Below the pieces are notes generated by a model, which did no database searches, was not told the origin of the DNA, and saw only the letters and a list, made by a program, of their open reading frames with translations. A stretch of 64,000 bases of DNA, from NCBI GenBank assembly GCA_947579665.1, contig CANPUZ010000049.1, forward strand, positions 310,001 through 374,000, in the 5' to 3' direction. The DNA is from Sympetrum striolatum. Its lineage: Eukaryota > Arthropoda > Insecta > Odonata > Libellulidae. Position 1 is the stretch's first letter. Each line of letters starts with the position of its first letter. Shown piece by piece: positions 35,867 to 47,325 of this stretch. A program made the position numbers and the translations under genes.

Positions 35867-37020
35867 AGGTTCGTCGGCACAAAAGAAATGTCTCATCTCA
35901 TACCGATTGATGCCAATTTAAGATTGGCCACACACAAACACTCTGCCAGTATCACTTACTAATCCCTTTTCTGTCAGCTATTCTAATTTCTGTCTGTTCG
36001 AAGTTCTGAGATTGGGCTCTGAAATCAAAAGCCAATATGGTTCCCTTACTGTTCGGAATTCTAACAATTTCTGATATTCACCTTTTACTGTCCGCCAACA
36101 TAAGATTGGGGTCTAAAACACCCCACCAGTATCCCACACTGATATCTATCTGATCAGTATCTACTCCCATACTGATCGATATCACAAAAGAAATCATTTC
36201 ACTCAAAGTCCACTGAGGAAACAAAATGTGTGCAAAATGATATTCAAATGGATATATTCCCGTTTGGAAACTGTTAGACAATCACCAAATATGATGCAAT
36301 AATCGTGTTTATCCAGATTGAGACTAAAAATCTTCCCTTTAATCATCATTTATTATAGAAGAATTAATTTAAAGAGAAACAAATGAGGAGAATCGTAGAT
36401 GTAAAAAAATCATCCACCGCAGAAAAACACCCACGAAGGAGTGAAAGAAGTCTACTGTTTGTATAACTAAAAAACCGAGAGAAAAGAACATATGAAGATA
36501 TTCGCTGCTAGTAAATTCTTGGAAGTGATACATCGATATAAATAGTCGGTTGCAATTAAAATGACTCATATCCCAACATTTGAAATGATGACGTTTTTCT
36601 AGATAATTGGCATCGATAATATGAAAGAGAGCCAAAGGGAGCGAAGAAGTCTCCGTGAGAGAAATGAAGATGGATGTTTCGGAGGAATCCTAAGTTCCGA
36701 TTTGATCGAATCGTCTCTTCGAACGAATTATTGAATATTTATTATTAAATATGCTGCAAATTCTTCCGAATGAGCAGCTCCAACCAATGTCTACGAATAA
36801 CTTAATCCTAACCCCAATCCCTCGCACCGGACGTTACGCACGAATATTTCCGACCCCTCTGTTTATAAAAGAATATTTGGCGATATCTGTGAATGAATTT
36901 TTAATAAAATTGATGTTATTGTATAGTTTATTCACTATATTTAAAATGTAAACAAATTAGTGATTTCAGTATGTCTTATATAAATTCTGTAAGCTTGGGA
37001 ATGAACGATGTATATGTATA
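35867..37020. other. Unassigned DNA
   Basis: Short imperfect repeats ('aagattgg..cacac', 'ccagtatc.cac', 'ctgatcgatatc') occur at 35920-36190. Frames of 66-88 codons have no recognisable content. Confidence 0.4.
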
Positions 37021-37029
37021 TATATACGA

Positions 37030-37380
37030 GTAAAATAACTTGGTTACGCCGCGGCTCCCAACAATGGTCCTTACATTGTAGTACTCTCGAAGGGTATTGT
37101 TGTTGATTAAAGCAAGTAGTGAGGGAAGGGCATATTAAATCTTACCGCCGGAGAGTGCCACAGCCATGTTAAATAGTAAAACGTTCTCTTTTTTCGATAA
37201 TGAAACACATTAATGACTCCTGTTTAAGGTTTGAAGAGGATTTGACCTGTTTGTTAGAACTGGGAATCATCGACTTACTACGTTTCGAATCAAATTTTAG
37301 GTACGATGCCGTAAAGATAACCCAACAAAATTCACGTGGTAAATAGCTGAGGCATTGAAAAAGTTTTTAAGATACGTGGC
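37030..37380 (-). repeat. Old repeat, inverse of 8590-8940
   Basis: The reverse complement contains 'ggcactctc', 'caacaacaataccct' and 'ccattgttgggagccgcgg', which matches 8810-8935. The far side ('gatgccgtaaagataa' and 'tggtaaatagctgaggca') matches the 10190-10230 and 40950 blocks. These are likely pieces of one old family. Confidence 0.5.
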
Positions 37381-37429
37381 AAAAAATATTTTTCAATATG
37401 AATTTTTTTTATAATTGCCTCAAAGATTT

Positions 37430-37752
37430 TGTCAAAGTTCAGAGTTTTGAGAATTTAAGAATTTTTTATGGCTAAACCGTAAGAGTAGGGGTAAAAGTTA
37501 TTATCTTGTCAGTTACAACTATTTAGCATTTTTAGAGAAAAAATTCAACAATGCATCGCAAATACTTACGTCACCATGACCAAAAATGTCTGAAAAGTCA
37601 TGGTTTTCTCAGAAAATACGAAAGAAATTCGTAACTCGAAAACAAAAGGAGATCGGACACCAAGATGAATTGCAAACCGGTAGCCCATGTGATGTTCTAC
37701 CTCTGTGTTTCGTTAGGTCCATGACTTTCTAGACACCCTGTATATATAAAAG
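37430..37752 (+). repeat. Repeat ending in ACACCCTGTATA
   Basis: A less AT-rich stretch that ends 'ctagacaccctgtatata'. This end is common to dispersed repeats in arthropods. I cannot see the other boundary and do not assign a class. Confidence 0.35.
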
Positions 37753-38865
37753 GTATATGTATCAATAAAAATATGAGCACATTTCTCGTAATATTGTAAT
37801 ATTAAATGTATAGTTGACATAATAATGTGATGTTAATAGACCAGATGAGTGTTGAGAGTTGTTTCATAATGTAAGTATTACTATGACGAGACATCACTTT
37901 CATTGTTTTTGCCTGAAATGTGTTTTGTGTCAATAAAATACCATTACAGTATTTTATTTCCTCAGCTTCTGATCCCCCCTCAATATCGTGCGGCTCCATC
38001 ATTCTGCCTCTATGCTTCTTTACTCTATGTACCGATGTCTCGATTTACTCGCCGCATTTTCCCAACGATTCGAACTCTGCACTCTTCCAATTATCGCCCA
38101 GCACAATTCACGGAAAATTACGAAGGCTGAAGTAATTGATTTTCTTTTAATTTACTTTTTCTTTTAAACCCCTTTTTTCACGAAGGGTTCCACAAAATTC
38201 TCAACAATACTGAGAATTGTGCGGAGTTGACTAAACTGATTGATCAGGCTGCAAACTTTCTTAGCGCACATTTGAACCGAGAGAGTCACGCGGAAGGCAC
38301 ATCTCGACCGCAGCGCCGCCAAGCGAAGGATTGGGCCAACTTCGCCCCGGTCATTCATATTATTTCCATTGATGGGAAAAATTTACCGAACGCCATGTCG
38401 ATGCTCATTTTCATATATCATATACAGATCAATGCGCCATAAAATATTGATAATGATGGATCGTATGAACAGATTCATGATCTTATTGAGCCGAAGTTAC
38501 CAATGAATTTATGAAATAGGACCTCAAGACACCAGCAAAATCTCGAAATTCGAGAGAGATACTATTTCCTCGGCCTTTTTTCTCTCGCCCCGCCCCCTTT
38601 CTCGCTATGGTAAATGCAAATTCTATTCTTATCTCCATGAGACATTTAAACAAGTTATTTTGCGTAAACTGAAATTATACAACGCATCATTATGTAAATA
38701 AAAACAAACTAAGGTTCGTTAACATATCCTCTTGCTACGGCACTTGTAGTAATCTCGATTAGAATGACGGAGTCAATCTCTTGCGGAAATCCGTCATTCA
38801 ACCGTAAAATTAGAGAATTAAGAATTTTAATCGCTTCTCTCTGCTCCTCTTCCTTTAGATTTTAG
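37753..38865. other. Unassigned DNA
   Basis: Frames at 37903-38130, 38164-38358 and 38227-38442 overlap on both strands and have no recognised domain. The middle (38180-38360) is less AT-rich. There is no repeat partner in the window. Confidence 0.35.
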
Positions 38866-38867
38866 AT

Positions 38868-39385
38868 TTAGATATACACCCCGTGAGCCACCAGAGGCGT
38901 ATGGCAGGGGTTGTAATACACCACCATTATTCATTCCTCCCTATTAGCATCTCTAATAGCCTGTGGAAAAAACGACCGAAAGTAATTATCCTTCCTTGCG
39001 ATTACTTCCCTATAACGTTTCGTCGATGCCTCTCGGAGATCGCTCCTTACTGGCACTAACATTTCACTTACTTCGTCTACAAATTCTGAACGAATGAACT
39101 TTTCGAAAAGTTTCCAACGATTTTCTTCTCATCTGTAGTGAATTCCAACCGAGGGACTCTATCATTGTCGTGACGCTACTATCAAACCTGAAATCCCCGC
39201 AAACGAATCTACGCTGGACCATCTCTAAATCTGAGACTAAACCTACTCCTCCCAAACCGCACAGCAGTATTCTAGACTCGGAAGAATAAGAGAAGCTATT
39301 TCTTTGACTCTCTTTCCTCTCAACGAAGTTAATCTTTGCATTCCATTCGCTTTTCCAATCGCATCTTGAATATGTTCTATAAAAA
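38868..39385 (-). pseudogene. CR1/L2-like LINE ORF2 C-terminus and 3' UTR (subfamily B)
   Basis: On the minus strand the C-terminal RT region reads through 'LEMVQRRFVCGDFRFDSS', 'MIESLGWNSLQMRR' and a tail region with 'ARKDNYFRSFF'-like words. At the 3' end is a tail with 'gccatacgcctctggtggctc' and 'atatctaaatct'. One frameshift splits the frame. It is the reverse-orientation twin of 45010-45575; both lie in a subfamily distinct from the 24725 copy. Confidence 0.7.
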
Positions 39386-39548
39386 ATAAGTTACTGCTAA
39401 ACGTGACTTATCTTCTATTAGTTGTCTTCACTTCACCCGCTTCACTCTGTCCCGCTCAACTCAGCGCCGCTTCGCATCGATAAGTCGTCGTCAATAGCTT
39501 TTGAGGATTGTTTCGGTAAAACGTCTTTTGTTCCAGCCATGAGAGAGG

Positions 39549-39577
39549 AGGTCTGCATGGGCCGGGTCTGCAGACCT
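39549..39577. repeat. Short GC-rich hairpin
   Basis: AGGTCTGCA pairs with TGCAGACCT across an 11-base GC-rich loop, inside a patch flanked by AGGAGG and CCTCCT. Confidence 0.6.
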
Positions 39578-39594
39578 CTACTCCCTCCTCTAAT

Positions 39595-39855
39595 TTCCAT
39601 AGGGTTTGCACGTAAATCTCATTTCTATCGCATGCAGGGTTTGTTTCTTTTGCAAAATTAAATTAGTAAAATAAGTCGCGACTAGTACCAAAAGAAGGGA
39701 AATTGAATGAATACTTTTATTTCAGTCGTGGAATATTGCTTTTTATTCGAATTGGGAGAACAGCGATGAAATAAACGAAACTTTCCGGGAAAGTTTGAGG
39801 TTGTAAACAAAAAAATTCTCATGGATAGCCACAGTGATTGTTGAATCAATAGTTA
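39595..39855 (+). repeat. B-box module body (core lost)
   Basis: It begins 'tttccatagggtttgcacg', then 'tcgcatgcagggtttgtttc' and 'aaaattaaattagta', and ends 'agccacagtgattgttgaat'. The GGTTCGA core has been lost at the left boundary. Confidence 0.6.
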
Positions 39856-39990
39856 AGGTTTTCACCGTTAGAATAGATAGTGCAGATCAACCCGATAAAT
39901 GGGAGAACAATATTAAAAGCGTCATTAGCAAACTAACCTTATTTATAGCGACGTATACTTCTAATATTGGAATTCTATTTAATCTTATTA

Positions 39991-40400
39991 TATCTATAAA
40001 AATGGATGTATGTTTGTTTGTATGTATGTATGTATGTTCCAGATAATCTCGAAAACTGGATGTAGCACAATGTTTTAACTTTTAACATCATTAAAAGTTT
40101 TTCCAGCGATGATCAAGTGGTACTTTTTATTTGCCAGAAGTCCACGGTTCGAACCCAGACGAGTAAAATAGCTACATCATCAGGTGACAAAATAAAATCA
40201 CACTTCCGAATATATGTACTCATGAAAGGAGGAGGGGAGAGAAGGCAACGGAAGGAGGAATAAAGGGGAGGAAGGTGGAATGTGGGAGGGATGGGGTAAG
40301 TAAGTTTGTTTACCATGAATTTTTTATGTAAACTTTCTTCATAGTGAACAAACAGTCCCCCTGACGACAGGGGCGATTGCTGAAAACAAGGTCAGTCCAT
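39991..40400 (+). mobile_element. Helitron-like 5' part with B-box core
   Basis: The start 'tataaaaatggatgtatg' with an ATGT microsatellite (about 40010-40036) parallels the start at 33441. A GGTTCGAACCC core lies at 40146-40156. The body is shortened to 'cagtccccctgacgacag', and a purine-rich GGAGG stretch (40208-40295) is inserted between core and body. No CTAGT end is visible. Confidence 0.5.
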
Positions 40401-40844
40401 ACCGAATTAATTAGTTAGCATTTTAATTAGAAACGTGATTGTAAACCTAGCAAGGGAAACGAAGCATTTGACCGGAATCTATTAATAAGTAACAAAGCAT
40501 AAAATGTTCATACGTTTCCTGTGAATAAGAGCCCTGGCGAGAGGGATAATTTCCTTCCACAAAGAAAGAACAATAAATACGATAAAGATTTGATTTCCAG
40601 AGACACTTTCCGGTACTTTAGAATTATAGAATCTATATAATATAAGAAAAGGTTAACAAGAAAGATATCTTATTTAAGAATAACATTAAACATTCTCTAT
40701 AAAGAAACCGGCATATGGCCCACCAATGACATATCCTATCCACACCATCCAAAGAAATTCTATCAGCGTTTAATACGACTTTTAATAGCCTCCGCGTAAC
40801 ATACTTCTAAGTAAGAGCGTATTCTTATCTAAGTCTCCTTTTCA

Positions 40845-41300
40845 GCACCTATTAAAGGAGTACAATATTTTACCGCAGTTTCTAATATTAAGTACTAGGA
40901 GTGATAAGTAAAATAGTGTTTTTCACCTTGAAAACTTGCCCAATTCATCGGCCATTTACCACGAAAATTTTATTCGCCTATCTCTACAGCATCATACCTA
41001 AAATTGGATTTAAATCCTGCCATTACCCCCCGAAATGCCCGTAATTAACCCCACTATCTGGATATTACAGATTCATAGAGAAAAACACGCCTCGTGATGT
41101 ACGGAAAAGATATCGGAAATAATAGCGAAGAATATCTCGATATACGAAATGCACTCACCGCCATATTGAATCAGTTGACTATTGCATAGCAACTATAACA
41201 ATCGGTGTTACGGGAACCACCAACAATCGTAGCCATAGCAACCATAATAATGTAGTGCCTCTAACAATTGTTGCCACAGAAACCGTTGGTATGTCATCCA
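40845..41300 (+). repeat. Duplicated block, copy 2 (partner 10060-10540)
   Basis: Same order of words as copy 1, ending in several imperfect tandem repeats of 'caatcgtagccatagcaacc' type that continue to about 41345. The 78-codon minus frame here (41208-41444) is the translation of that repeat (Gly/Tyr-rich) and not a gene. Confidence 0.55.
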
Positions 41301-41349
41301 TTGTTGCTGGTTGCCATAGCTTCCGCAGCAACAGTTGCTATGATATCGA

Positions 41350-42730
41350 TTTCTAAGCAAAAAACGCCGCGGAAAAGCTTTTGAATGCGTAAAAAAGGTA
41401 TTTAGTCGGCATAAGAGGGGAATACGTTTCGCTAACCATTTCAAAGGATTGAAAATTGAGAAAAGGTCAACTTTATCGTAAAATTTCTATATAAATTGCT
41501 GACAGAATTTATTTACGTGTTCTTTGTCCAATTAAATTAGTCAAAATTAATTTTTTAAATTATTTAATAAAAAAATGACATACTACTTATATAACAACTA
41601 GCATAAGTGCTCCTTGATTCCCAACGGGGAAAGTAAACTAAGCTAAAGTTGATAAGATTAGGATTACGAAAATCTGCACAAAAAATGGAGAAAATGAAGA
41701 AAGCGTAGAGATCTGAAAGAAGGAATATTCAAAAGAAAAGAAGAAAATTTAGCGAAGAAATAATGGAATAAACAGGGTCATTTGGTTTAAAGGTAAAAAC
41801 GAAAAAAGAACATTGGAAACCGTTTAAAAATCCTATTTGTTGTCTTAAGTTGCAAACTAATGAAAATAAATAAGTAATTAAGGCAAAGTTATGAGAGGAA
41901 ATAAGGAAATCCTCGTTTTCTCCGTTTGCTAAATCCTTAGAGATCATAGAAACGGGAGAACGAAGCATAAGTAGGAATAGGGTATATTACCTTTATTGCA
42001 AATTAAAATGCCATTACTACGTCATCACAATGTAGATTTATGTAGAGCTTTTTAGTTCAGTTGTTCGCATTCATCATTCTTTTATTAATTGTACAAAATT
42101 ACATTTAAAAATATAAAATGTATTGAAATCATTTATAACTAAACAAACAAAGATATGTTGGATACGGTTGTCAGAATACTTCGATAATCAAGATAAATAT
42201 AATCGCTGAAAAGAAGGAAACCGACGACCAATTCTTTGAATTAAAAAGATCGATTAAAATAAATGCAATCGAATAAGCAAGTTTTTATTCCAGAATATCG
42301 TATCCTCATCTTGAAATCATCCAGAAAACTTATGGTTTTTAAAATCCTGTATTCTTTGGTCTTTGGGTCATAAAATTATTATTCAATTACCTGAATTGTC
42401 ATTTGATCGCATTTTATTAGGACTTCCATTAATTCAATGGAAGAAGCCTTAACTTGGTGGAACTCCGTAATCTGGATCATATTAAATTAAATATCGAAAT
42501 TCCACAAAAGAAAACTTTATTTTGCAACCGGTTTCGAGCTAATCGTCTGAAATGCAACAAAATCATTGGCCGTGGATGGGGGAGGCTGCACGTATAAGGG
42601 ACTCTCAATTATCATCACAACAAAATTACGTATTTTTTCAGTTTTTCTTATCATACCTTAACTCAGAAGGACACGAAGAAGAAGAATATATGGACATAGA
42701 AGAGCTATTAAGAAATAATTGGATTGGTTG
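41350..42730. other. Unassigned AT-rich DNA
   Basis: No gene and no repeat partner that I can support. The frames of 73 and 79 codons are unremarkable. Confidence 0.45.
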
Positions 42731-42734
42731 GGGG

Positions 42735-43010
42735 CGTGTTTTATTCATAGACTACTTTATTTTGCAGAATTAAATCAGAAATATTGGTCGTACGAAATCG
42801 AGATGAACACCAAAAGAAAGTGAATTGAACGAAGATTCTTATTTCGGTCGAGGAATATCGTATTCGAGTCGAAATTGAGAGAAATCAAACAAAAATGACG
42901 GAAAATTTGTGTGATTTTGTGTGCGTAAACAATTCCCTAACGACGAAGGTGATTGTTGAACTCTCGTAGGAATATAAGGGAAAGATAGGCTCATAAGGAA
43001 TGCATGTAGT
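42735..43010 (+). repeat. B-box module body, subfamily shared with 49138-49390
   Basis: It reads 'gcagaattaaatcagaaat', 'cgaaatcgagatgaacacc', 'caattccctaacgacgaagg' and 'gataggctcat'. These details are shared with 49138-49390 and not with the other copies, so the two form a subfamily. Confidence 0.6.
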
Positions 43011-43219
43011 TAGCAATATGATGAAAGCAAAATGAATCTAATGAATGGGCAATAAACACATTACATTAAATAGGACATAAATGGAAAAAATGTACCCAAA
43101 AATTGTCGTAAAATTCATTCACTGGAATTCAAAGTATTGAGATCTATTTCAATTAACGGAGGAATCTTGAATACATGAGATCAGCACATTTCCCCGCCAA
43201 CGAAAAAAAGGGATAACGC

Positions 43220-44110
43220 CGATTGAATTTGAGGCGAATCGCAGCAAGCGCCTGCCGCACACACTCAAAATCCAATAAAAAGGTTCGTGTAAACAGTCAA
43301 AATCCTCGCAATTGCTATGTTAGAACGACATTCGTACTTTTCCACTTAAATAATAAACTCCGTTCAATTATCTTTCCATCGGTGCTTGTCTCGACTTCGT
43401 ACGGCCAATATTTATAATTTTAAACTGCGAAATAAATAGAGCGTGCAAAGACGAAAATGTACTAAACGCGTGCATTTTGTGGTTGAGTTATGAACACTTT
43501 TTCGCTTTTAAAGCCTCACAAAAGGGAGCTTCCGATAGCCTCTATTGCGGGCCCCTAGAATAGAACTACGAGTGGAAGTTGCTTCGTTACGGGGAAAATT
43601 ATTTCTCTCTCTGAATAGTGGCTCATTGAAACAAACGGAGTGGCGTCAGTGGAAGAGGCTATTCCAGCGAGGGGTACGTTGAGGGTGGACTTAGTTACGG
43701 TTGTTAAGGCGATACATTTTTCGTGGGTGTTGTCTTACATTTCGATGAGCGTATGGGGGAAGGGGAAGGAGGGGAGGTTACCATGACGACAGAGGTATCA
43801 TCAATTATAGGAATGGCAAAAGCGATAGGTTAAGCGTATGAGAAACAATTGAACAATGAGTTACGTCATTGAAATGAGGTATGTCGGAAAACAAAAGAAC
43901 GACGATAGTGTAGATTTAAATGCCTAGTAAGCGGGTGGGGGAAGAGGAGGTGCGACATCGCCATGAAGAACAAAAGAGCAACGATATTTTAAACTCGATC
44001 GAAAAAATGAAGAGCGAATATGTTAGCGTTTTCTCTGACGACGTGAACTAAAGGTGAGTGAGGAGAACAGAAAAATGACGATAAAATGAACGAAATGGAA
44101 AACAACTGAA
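43220..44110 (+). repeat. Diverged relative of the 2.5-kb duplication (3' half)
   Basis: It follows 12150-13000 in order: 'aaacagtcaaaatc', 'ttcaattatctttc', 'gtactaaacgcgtg', 'gaaccatgacgacagagg'-type words and 'gagttacgt'. Divergence is much higher than between the two 2.5-kb copies. That makes it an older member of the same family and argues that the duplicated unit is a repeat. Confidence 0.55.
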
Positions 44111-44470
44111 TCAAGAAAATTCATATTGCCGTAATAATGACATTAAATAAGTTAATTAAAGTAAAAAAATATGTAATTAAACGAATTTAGATTTTGAAAA
44201 ATACTTGAACATAGAATGTGCGAGTTACGTCATTGAAAAGAGCTTTGTTGGAAAACAGAAGAACGACGATAGTGGACATTTAAAACCCGAGTAAGTGGGT
44301 GGGGGGAGAGGCGGCGAAGGGAAGGTGGTGGCCCTTTAAAAAACAAAAGAGGTTCGATACTTTTATCTTGATCGAAACAGATGAAGTACGAATATGTTCG
44401 CGTTTTCTCTGACGACGTGCATTAAAAGAGAGCGTGGAAAACAGAAGAATAACGATGAAATGATCCAAAT
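43855..44470 (+). repeat. Tandem duplication, period about 362 bp
   Basis: The 43857-44110 segment ('gagttacgtcattgaaa', 'gaacgacgatagtg', 'ttttctctgacgacgtg') repeats at 44220-44470. Confidence 0.65.
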
Positions 44471-44479
44471 GGAGAACAA

Positions 44480-45005
44480 GTGAATCGTGAAAAGATCGTA
44501 CTGCAGTATATACGGCATTAAAAATGGTAATTAGAAAAAAATATAATTTTTAATATTTAGATATTTAAATGAAAAATACGAATATGAATAAATGAAATAT
44601 TAGTATAATAATAAATATATAAATATACGTGGTTAAATCATTATATGCCATAAATATAATTTTTTTATTATCATGAGCGAATAAATTTTCACAAAGTGAA
44701 TTTATTATAATATAATTTTTTAAATAGAGTTCTTTTTAAGTTATTTAAGTGAAGGGTAAATATACTGTGCATAGTGAAAGATGTAAAACTGAAAGGAATT
44801 AAAAGTTCAGTGCTAAACAATGGAGGTAGTGTTTTACAATCGGTCTTTAAGCCGATCAAAGAGAACGCCTAATAAATCAAATAATCAGATAATTGCTTCG
44901 ATTGATTCGAACATTTAGACAGATAAATTGCGACATAATTCTATAAGGATGTTTTAAATAGAAAATAAAATACAAGGCTAAAATACATTTCTAATCTAAA
45001 ATCAT
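44480..45005. other. Very AT-rich DNA, nothing recognised
   Basis: Nearly pure A/T in places. No gene or repeat match. Confidence 0.55.
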
Positions 45006-45009
45006 ATTA

Positions 45010-45575
45010 AATGCATGATTATTAAAGGACATATTAAGGATGCGATAGGAAAAGCGAATAGGATGCAAAGATTAACTGGTAGAACGTTGAGAGGATGCTC
45101 ATCGAGAGTCAAAGAAATAGCTTCTCTTATTCGTCCGAGTCTAGAATACTGCTGTGCGCTTTGGGACCCACACGAAGTAGGTTTAGCCTCAGATTTAGAG
45201 ATGAGCAGCCCGATTCGTTCGCGGGGATTTCAGGTTTGATAGCAGCGTTACGGCAATGATAGAGTCCCTCGGTTGGAATTCACTACAGATGAGAAGATCT
45301 GAATATCGTCGGAAACTTTTCGAAAAGTTCAATCGTTCAGAATTTATAGACGAAGTAAGTGAAATGTTAGTGCCAATAAGAAGCGAACGCGATCTCCGAG
45401 AGGCATCGACGAAGCGTTATAGGGAAGTAATCGCAAGGAAGGATAATTACTTTTGGTCGTTTTTTCCCCGACTATTAGAGATGCTAATAGGGTTGAATGA
45501 ATAATGGTGGTGCATTACGCCCCCTGCCATACGCCTCTGGCGGCTCGCGGGGTATATATTCAAATCTAAATCAAA
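45010..45575 (+). pseudogene. CR1/L2-like LINE ORF2 C-terminus and 3' UTR (subfamily B)
   Basis: Two overlapping-frame pieces (45015-45239 and 45256-45504) belong to one ORF end. The first has 'KANRMQRLTGRTLRG' and 'LIRPSLEYCCALWDPH', the usual start of the last RT segment. The second has 'MIESLGWNSLQMRR' and 'ARKDNYFWSFFPR'. A small deletion near 45200 shifts the frame. The 3' UTR carries 'gccatacgcctctggcggctc' and ends 'caaatctaaatc'. It is 5'-truncated. Confidence 0.75.
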
Positions 45576-45902
45576 GCGATCTCTCTCACGTCACCTCGCT
45601 CTCGAGGCGCACTCAAGCAGTAGAGCACAAAAGAGAAATAAAAAAATCCGACACCTTATACATAAACACTGAACCACACTCAACTCGTCGTTTGAAAACG
45701 GTCTTTGTTATAAGAGAAGTGCTTATACTTTTTCTTCGCATCGAATATTTTCTCTCTATCGAACAGTGCATTCCTATTTTTTATGATCGCATTCAGCGGC
45801 GCTTTTATCTTCTATTTAATGATTCATTTTATCCGTCAGCGCCAAGATATTCAATCATTTCAATTCTTTGGTTTGAGTTCATTATATGTTTCTCATTTTA
45901 AA
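45576..45902. other. Unassigned DNA left of the Penelope insertion
   Basis: No recognised element. It forms the left flank of the Penelope-like insertion. Confidence 0.5.
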
Positions 45903-45915
45903 CTACTTCTTCTGA
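45903..45915 (+). repeat. 13-bp target-site duplication, left
   Basis: CTACTTCTTCTGA, identical to 47375-47387. The length fits Penelope-like element insertions. Confidence 0.85.
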
Positions 45916-45998
45916 GAAAAGATCTTTGTTTTTCCCGGCGTAATTGCTGAAGGAATAGTTCTCGGGTCTCCAGCCGGGTGCAGGCTTCGGATAAAAGC

Positions 45999-46033
45999 GA
46001 CGTTTCGGCCACATCCTTCGTGGCCATCTTCAG
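45999..46033 (-). ncRNA. Hammerhead-ribozyme-like motif (minus copy)
   Basis: The minus strand reads CTGAAGA, a 6-7 bp stem II (TGGCCAC with GTGGCC), GAAAC and GTC. Penelope-like elements are known to carry minimal hammerheads in this place. The CTGATGA core box has A for T at one position. Pairing of stem I next to the core is poor by eye. Confidence 0.5.
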
Positions 46034-46080
46034 GAACGAAGTGCAAGTGCTCGAAGTTGGTCCGCTTATATAGGGGGGAC

Positions 46081-46556
46081 TCAGTTCCCCTTCCACTTCT
46101 GTGACTGGCTGGCGCCAACGCGTCGTCTCTCGGCAATCTGTCTGATGATCGGCTGCCACGTATTGTGTAGGCTGAATCCTTCGTCTCTATTAAAGTTGTT
46201 CTCTTCTAATTGAATCTCAATCGATTCTTTAATTTTACGATCCCAGAACGAAGGGGCTTTCCACAGTACTTTCGTCTGGCTGAAGTTGATGTTGTGTCCT
46301 TCTTCAAGGGAGTGTTCTGCGATGGCCGATTTTTCAGGTTGTTGAAGACGAATGTGGCGGGAGTGTTCTGCTATTCTGGTTTCGATGGTCCGGCCAGATT
46401 CTCCAATGTAAGCAGCCCCGCACTCGCATGGAACACGATACACTCCAGGGGTCTTTAGTCCAAGTTTGTCCTTTACTTTTGTCAGTTGGCTGCCCAATTT
46501 CCTAGGGGGCATGTGGATGGACCTGATGTTATGTTTGGCCAGTATCCTAGCAATAA
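46081..46556 (-). pseudogene. GIY-YIG nuclease end of a Penelope ORF (truncated, minus copy)
   Basis: The frame is open from the 5' truncation point to the stop at 46081-46083. It contains 'GVYRVPCECGAAYIG', the Arg of 'TIETRIAEH' and the Glu of 'RKIKESIEI', the pattern of the endonuclease that nicks DNA for Penelope retrotransposition. A 190-codon frame continues upstream to 46653, but its first 32 residues are antisense to the plus copy and are an artefact of the inversion. Compared with the plus copy it has three changes in the shared part: Trp-Lys for Arg-Glu after 'TKVL', and Asn for Lys after 'SLH'. It lacks the RT, so it is a fragment. Confidence 0.8.
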
Positions 46557-47243
46557 ACCTTATTCCACAGAGCATATACCATTTCGGACCAGGAAAGCCT
46601 TCCCGGAGAATTAAAACATCTAAGGACGACGTTTCTACAAAACGGATACCCACAGAGGGAAATAAACCGGGCCCTTAAAAAGGCCGTTTGCGGTCCAGGA
46701 AGTAAAGAACCGGAGGAGAAACCAACAGCCACTGCCTACCTCCCGTACACAGCCCCGGTGTCCAGAATTATTGCTAGGATACTGGCCAAACATAACATCA
46801 GGTCCATCCACATGCCCCCTAGAAAATTGGGCAGCCAACTGACAAAAGTAAAGGACAAACTTGGACTAAAGACCCCTGGAGTGTATCGTGTTCCATGCGA
46901 GTGCGGGGCTGCTTACATTGGAGAATCTGGCCGGACCATCGAAACCAGAATAGCAGAACACTCCCGCCACATTCGTCTTCAACAACCTGAAAAATCGGCC
47001 ATCGCAGAACACTCCCTTGAAGAAGGACACAACATCAACTTCAGCCAGACGAAAGTACTGAGGGAAGCCCCTTCGTTCTGGGATCGGAAAATTAAAGAAT
47101 CGATTGAGATTCAATTAGAAGAGAACAACTTTAATAGAGACGAAGGATTCAGCCTACACAAAACGTGGCAGCCGATCATCAGACAGATTGCCGAGAGACG
47201 ACGCGTTGGCGCCAGCCAGTCACAGAAGTGGAAGGGGAACTGA
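46557..47243 (+). pseudogene. Penelope ORF C-terminal part with GIY-YIG nuclease (plus copy)
   Basis: An open frame of about 228 codons with no in-frame ATG near its start; it begins at the 5' truncation. The first 45 residues ('RAYTISDQESLPGELKHL', 'NGYPQREINRALK') are the usual end of the Penelope RT region. A linker with 'YLPYTAPVSRIIARILAKHN' and 'PPRKLG' follows, then the nuclease. Counting from the GTG at 46758 as residue 1, the motifs are G41-V-Y43, Y53-I-G55, Arg64 and probable catalytic Glu114. Two Cys flank a single residue between the Y motifs (C47, C49), as is common in this family. The nuclease domain looks intact, the RT is lost, and so the copy cannot move alone. Confidence 0.85.
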
Positions 47244-47290
47244 GTCCCCCCTATATAAGCGGACCAACTTCGAGCACTTGCACTTCGTTC

Positions 47291-47325
47291 CTGAAGATGG
47301 CCACGAAGGATGTGGCCGAAACGTC
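47291..47325 (+). ncRNA. Hammerhead-ribozyme-like motif (plus copy)
   Basis: It starts CTGAAGA at 47291 and has a stem II formed by TGGCCAC and GTGGCC with a 7-base loop. GAAAC follows at 47318-47322, and then GTC with a predicted cut after C47325. Stem III would be two base pairs (AC/GU) without a loop, as in the minimal hammerheads known in Penelope-like elements, which work best as dimers. The identical motif sits in the minus copy. Confidence 0.5.

Noticed and set aside
37903..38135. Overlapping plus-strand frames of 71-75 codons
   Set aside because: Two frames of the same stretch are open by chance; no motif and no partner copy.
41208..41444. Gly/Tyr-rich frame resembling a cuticle-type protein
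   Set aside because: It translates imperfect repeats of a duplicated non-coding block, and the partner at 10430-10540 does not keep the frame.
42552..42773. 73-codon frame with acidic 'EGHEEEEYMDIEELL'
   Set aside because: A low-complexity GAA-rich stretch that runs into a B-box module; no domain is recognisable.
46466..46678. Frames antisense to the Penelope ORFs (46210-46458, 46866-47114, 45893-46136, 47165-47418)
   Set aside because: They mirror each other only because the element is inverted, and they lie opposite or downstream of the true nuclease frames.
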